Shown here in pieces: positions 60,101-64,000 of a stretch of DNA of 64,000 bases. The translations under genes were made by a program, and so were the position numbers. Location: NCBI GenBank assembly GCA_963402885.1, contig OY727095.1, forward strand, positions 15,319,001 through 15,383,000, read 5' to 3'. A model generated the notes under the pieces. That model ran no database searches, was not told the DNA's origin, and saw nothing but the letters and a program-made list of their open reading frames with translations. Each line of letters starts with the position of its first letter. Position 1 is the stretch's first letter. This DNA is from Antedon bifida. Its lineage: Eukaryota; Echinodermata; Crinoidea; Comatulida; Antedonidae.

Positions 60101-63100
60101 TAATTTGAGGCAGGCAATGTTTTCAGATTTATGGTGTAAATCTGAGAACTTTATTGGGAATAAATCTTTTAATAGGCAGTACACATTAAAATTACTTACA
60201 ATTCAATTACAAAAATAAAGAAAACATGGATGTAATTTGGATCACCGCCTTTTTTAATGACCTAGCTTCCCGGGCCTAACATTCGTTAATTATTTACTAT
60301 TCATAAATTTAATAAACAATAGGTGTGTTATAAAACACATAATGAATGTTTTGTTTTCGTTGAATGGAGAGAATAATTATGAATATTCATTGACTGCTCT
60401 ATTTTCAACTTGGCTCTCTTTTTCGTTAAATATAGTGCAGTCAATTTTTCAACTCATGAAATATTCTTACCATCCAACTCGTAAACATTCATCACTATAC
60501 TATACAAGGCAATGTTGGAAAGTAATTTGTAATTGGTTTGATAAATCAGTATTCATTGTATATATGCAGACATTTTCAGACATCAAGCAAACCTGACAAA
60601 AAATTGAGGAGAAAACTTTCTACGTGTATTTTCATAAACTACCTCCAAACAGATATATAATATAACTGGTAACATAACATACCAATTTACATGCTTCAGC
60701 TGAAGGTTCCTCTTTACTCGTTTCGTCAAAAGAATCTGTTCTTTTAATAGCCATCTAGAAAGTAAAAATAGATGTGATGTTTTGTTATCCAAATTTAGAT
60801 GCTTTAAAAGTAAATTCTGGGAAAGACTAAGCAACAATATTTAACTTTCATAATTTAGTGATATTTATTGAACATTCATTATAGAGATTATTTATTACCT
60901 TTAACAAGAACTTTCGCTCATCCTTCTTTGTAATAAATTTGTCAAGAGACAAAATCACATGATGATTTTCGTTGAGGTAAAGTTCTGCATAATTACATGC
61001 GAGTATTGGGTCAACTCCTTCTTTTTGAAATTTGTTAAGGAATTCAATAATTAAATACGGAAACAACACATCTGGCAGATATCCCTCAAAGTCGTAATAG
61101 ATTGGCCTGCTGATAGATTGTGAATCATCAGGTACTTGTCTTACTTGACTTGTCTTGATAGCAAGTCGCAGTGGCACAAAAAAGGATCGTTTTCCAACTG
61201 ATTTCTGAAATTGCCACAATGCCATTTAAATTATTTTAAGCAAACTAAAGATACTCTGTCATGTAGACATTTTCATTAGAAAGTTGATTCAAACTTTGTC
61301 TGAACATTAAATATCCAAACTATTAAAATAATACTTTTTATCCCAAATCTTACATGCATAAAATGAAAGATTAAAGAAACAAAACCTACAGTAGATGTAC
61401 TTGCCACATCTTGGCTGCTGGCTGTCTCCCTCTCACAAATAAAACCTAATTGAATCATCAGTTCTACAAGGAACTCAAAATTCTTTCCTTCATCAACTTT
61501 ACTATCTTTCCATATTTTTCGCAACAAGTCTTCTTCCAGTATGCCTTTGTCAAGCTTATCAAAAGAACTTCTAAATTTAGCGGACTAAAAAAAACACCAA
61601 CTATCAACCATGTATCGTATATTACTGGGTACACGCAGTGAAAGGGTTAAACTGTGAAATTACTCCAAGCTAGTTTGCTATTCACTTTTATAGTGCTTCA
61701 ATTATAATAGATTGAAAACAGAATATTAAAAGTGAAATAATTAAAACTTATAAAAAAATTACAGTAAATTACAAATGATGCCTTACAGCATACTTTTTAT
61801 TTTATCTATAGAAAATGTTAAGCATCTCTATCAAATAATATCAACAACAAATTCTTTGCTAAGGAATAATAAATTACACAGAACAGGAGTAATTATACTA
61901 TACGGTAACACGTTTTTACAATACAAGACATTACATGAGTCTACTCACGGGATATTTTGGGGGAACCACAGTTACAAATTTGGTGACAATTTCAACCAGC
62001 CTCATCGGATCTAGCACGACTTTATCCCTTAATAATTTGTTGTCAGGCATGTAAACAATTTCACCAAGATCGTACAAGAAGTTAAGCAGGACTGATTTGT
62101 TTTTTTCTTCAACAATACCATTCTTTCTTGTCAAAATTTTGATCTAAAAGAAATAATAATTAGTATTATTCAGAATTAAATAAAAAAATATGAAATCATA
62201 TTCAGTTTTTGTAACATGTGGGTATTCCATGAAAAAATAGTTGGAACCTTCTTTTTAAACACACAATTTATAAATAAAACAATGGCAGCAAATACAAAAG
62301 ATGAAAACATGATTTTGGATATTGTAATCTAATTGGCTATGACATTTTTTTTTAATTAAAGGGTACTTATATTTAGAAACGTTAATGTTTTTTTTTTGCA
62401 ACTTAATATTTTCAAAAATGTTTTTTTCTGAAAAAAAACAAAAAAAAAACAAATAACATTTACCTCTTCTAAAGGACACAAAGAAAAGGAGGGCTGTTTT
62501 TTCCCTCTTAGATCATGTAAATCACATCGAAAACGCATCCACTTTAAAGGAAAAGACTGTTCTAAAGCTTTCATAAGTGTATCAATAACTTGTTTGAGAT
62601 CACTAAAGCTCTTATCTGTAGTTGGTTGACTGTTTTCAATGGCAAAATACTTGTGGTAGACATGATTTCCATATGGTTTTGTTTTAAGCACATCTTGAAT
62701 AATTTTAAACGCCTTTTCTGCCTGTTTGTAAATAATTTTAATGAAACAGTTTACACCTATAAATTTTGTAATTTATTTTAAGTAATATTTAAAAATATTT
62801 ACAACTGCAATGTATCTTTGGTTGTGGCTATTTATAATAATATAGAAACAAAAGAAGTATTAACCTTATCATTTTGCTGTTTTTCAGTCTCACCAAGCTT
62901 ACCCTTGTGTGTACCCACAATAAGGATAGTTGGTTTGTCAACTTCATTCTCTTCATCTTCTTCCACAATACGACTATGAGAATAAACTGACAGGATGTAA
63001 GATAATATGAACTGGAGATTGGTCCAATGATGTTGACATTTCCTCTGAAAAAGAATTACAGAACAATTAACCACAGTTAAACTTGAAATGCTTAGTTTTT

Positions 63101-63304
63101 AAAAACCTTATCTGGAAGGTATGAAATCTTTTATAATAGTCAAACTGTTTTTATAAATTAGAAGACTTGTTCAATCACAATGCCTTACTGCTGCCATGCT
63201 CTAGAAATACTTACTCTAGTTGAATCAATGAAAGTAGCAAGATCATCCAAGGGTTTACTGAGATCAAACACAACAATGTATAGTGCTTGTAGTGTCATGA
63301 AAAT
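51117..63304 (-). CDS. Roc-COR GTPase-like protein with death-effector-like domain (copy 2, 5' end beyond window)
   Basis: Minus-strand exons with compatible phases: 63,304-63,215; 63,044-62,865; 62,721-62,464; 62,143-61,949; 61,584-61,390; 61,204-60,899; 60,754-60,683; 60,003-59,790; 56,914-56,879; 56,438-56,397; 54,843-54,817; 53,909-53,853; 52,585-52,043; 51,876-51,819 (or from 51,851); 51,172-51,117. About 765 residues are seen. Exons 1-8 are collinear with copy 1: Roc C-terminal half (SLYIVVFDLS region as ALYIVVFDLS; VGTHKG), COR (PLKWMRFR; NFLYDLGEIVYM; GILEEDLLRKIW; GYLPDVLFPYLI) and a Cys-rich exon. Between the Cys-rich and death-effector exons there is no membrane exon; instead four short exons encode polar linkers (DETERKRRNSDQ, DEIGKGRKRRKRDQ, DDVGTSSNQ, SSDEDEREGTSQSHQQSE). 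The P-loop part would lie to the right of the window. No internal stops were found in these exons. Confidence 0.75.
52043..52585 (-). CDS. Exon encoding death-effector-like domain (copy 2)
   Basis: A 181-codon exon, phase 1 to 1, with acceptor 'tttgcag' and donor cttg|gtaatg; a second donor six bases on keeps phase. The DED-like segment runs NFQDLKAGLSGCFDGEKYCW, RFLLFSHL, LLNALEDKGLISPT, LLLEVTKTSEMAQAKDLV. The second conserved segment is LSSYRKRLFKALN to ASNILL. Divergence from copy 1 is concentrated in the DED-like surface, while the SYRKRLF and YNFSNVWDAVL blocks are nearly unchanged. Confidence 0.65.
53656..53678. repeat. (gt)n microsatellite
   Basis: About ten GT dinucleotides lie between two copy 2 exons. 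Confidence 0.9.
54015..54790. repeat. MITE-like inverted-repeat region in copy 2 intron
   Basis: The words 'cactatcaaacttgtttgaca' and 'aaaaagtgtgatg' at about 54,030 recur at about 54,685-54,715. There 'gtgatgtgcccaaatatg' pairs with 'catatgtgggcacatcac' (54,710-54,786). No coding sequence. Confidence 0.5.
55310..55500 (-). pseudogene. Non-LTR reverse transcriptase fragment
   Basis: The minus strand encodes KSQGQDGITSTMLKITATFI followed by PLSKLFNLSLSTGTISNDW and KVNVIPFHK. This is the N-terminal RT region of jockey/CR1-type LINEs (the GxDG...S...G..P..WK..VIP pattern). Only about 65 residues survive. It sits in a copy 2 intron, opposite in RT coverage to the C-terminal fragment at 32,391. 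Confidence 0.75.
55860..56000. repeat. Pair of perfect-arm hairpins in inverted context
   Basis: The hairpin aacgcacaa..ttgtgcgtt occurs at about 55,860-55,886 and again at about 55,974-56,000. Between them 'ggagatgc' pairs with 'gcatctcc'. The whole block folds as a cruciform-like structure in a copy 2 intron. Confidence 0.65.
57213..59548. repeat. 88-bp minisatellite, expanded array (~26 units), copy 2
   Basis: Near-identical units of 87, 88 or 91 bp (differing by 'tac' number and by 'ggtaag' versus 'ggaag') fill the intron after the Cys-rich exon. A block from about 57,630 recurs about 1,154 bp later (about 58,784) with the same unit variants in the same order. The minus-strand 62-91-residue open frames repeated through it are by-products of the unit sequence. 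Confidence 0.95.
62200..62460. other. Intron between COR exons, poly-A/T rich
   Basis: Long A and T runs near 62,346-62,450 precede exon 3 of copy 2. No gene. Confidence 0.5.
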
Positions 63305-63626
63305 CTGCAAAAATATTTAAATAATGACCGATTAATATTCTTAAAGGCCTTCTGACAACATATGAACAAATATTATTTAAAACTGTATATGGACCCTCAT
63401 ATATAATAAAGGCTTTCATATAAAAATTCTTTGATAATATGGTGGTGAAAATCAGTGATGATTGAAAACAGAAAATAACAAATAAAGGAAAAGTTAGGTA
63501 ACTGGATTTTGACTTTCCAGTGTAACAACTTTGTATAGATTGATACACACAAAGTAGATGAACTTGAAATTGTTTAAAACTCCTGTTCTACATTGTGAAG
63601 GTATTATATGAGAATAAAATTTAGTA

Positions 63627-64000
63627 TAGCCTGATGCAGAACCAACTACATGTGTTGTACTCTATTTTGACTGTCCTAAAAAAAGTCCTGGAAACGCATG
63701 TAAAAAATAATTGTTTTAATGTTCTATTGCTCTCCTAATGAAGTCATCAAGAGTGCAAAGTGGTTATATGTGCGAGAGTACTGCAATTTCATTTTTGTTA
63801 CACGGTGAACAACCACGTCAAGAGCCTGTTGTTGATCAAGTTTCATTAACCTATATTGTGCACTGCCTAAAATTGTTTTACCCCTGTCTAAAATTAGAGT
63901 TCTGCCCTTTCAATGGCATAGCCTCTTGTTAAAAGTAGGTGTGCAGTCAGACAAACAATGAAATTTTATATTCGTGCAGTAGAACAAATAATTTAATTCG
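63627..64000. repeat. Right flank of duplication copy 2
   Basis: Matches 43,864-44,240 with few changes. Continues to the window edge, so the duplicated unit is not closed here. No exon was recognised. Confidence 0.75.

Overview
The window is AT-rich animal nuclear DNA. It has spliceosomal introns with GT/AG junctions, AATAAA signals, abundant inverted-repeat elements and large low-complexity tracts. The Roc-COR and death-effector-like genes point to a metazoan. The many 'taggcctag' runs and the repeat style suggest a marine invertebrate deuterostome such as an echinoderm, but that placement is inference only.

Left part (1-8,800): non-coding DNA dominated by a dispersed element family with terminal hairpins (1,478-4,735), then the 5' region of a large transposon gene. 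That region holds a ~720-bp tandem duplication carrying repeated splice-donor motifs, a matching acceptor, and about 4.5 copies of a ~92-bp repeat.

Helitron (8,841-16,502): one intact 2,553-codon ORF encodes a Helitron/Helentron-type transposase. It carries a C76-like cysteine protease domain, an OTU cysteine protease domain, a Lys-rich repeat, a Cys/His-rich region, an HUH Rep nuclease, a PIF1-type helicase and a C-terminal endonuclease (EEP). A five-exon gene for a small RPA1-like OB-fold protein (17,866-22,341) follows on the same strand and may be its accessory single-strand-binding protein.

Middle (22,400-33,700): a patchwork of transposable-element remnants. It includes a second copy of the hairpin-ended element, a mariner-like TIR element, a ~830-bp foldback element, three clusters of a 'gacgatcgggccca' motif, and a 5'-truncated non-LTR retrotransposon (32,238-33,260, minus).

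Right part (28,400-64,000): a large tandem segmental duplication. Each copy carries a minus-strand multi-exon gene for a Roc-COR GTPase-like protein ending in a death-effector-like domain (copy 1, 34,028-41,713; copy 2, 51,117-63,304 and probably continuing off the right edge). I rebuilt 13 and 15 exons by matching splice sites and phases. Both copies lack the P-loop exon in this window, and both have Gly in place of the usual G4 Asp. Copy 1 has a two-segment hydrophobic (membrane) exon; copy 2 instead has four short basic or acidic linker exons and an intronic 88-bp minisatellite expanded to about 26 units. The duplicated flanks differ by repeat-array expansion, MITE insertion and one LINE insertion whose empty site is preserved in the other copy.

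All assignments rest on reading the sequence and translations; no database search was possible.
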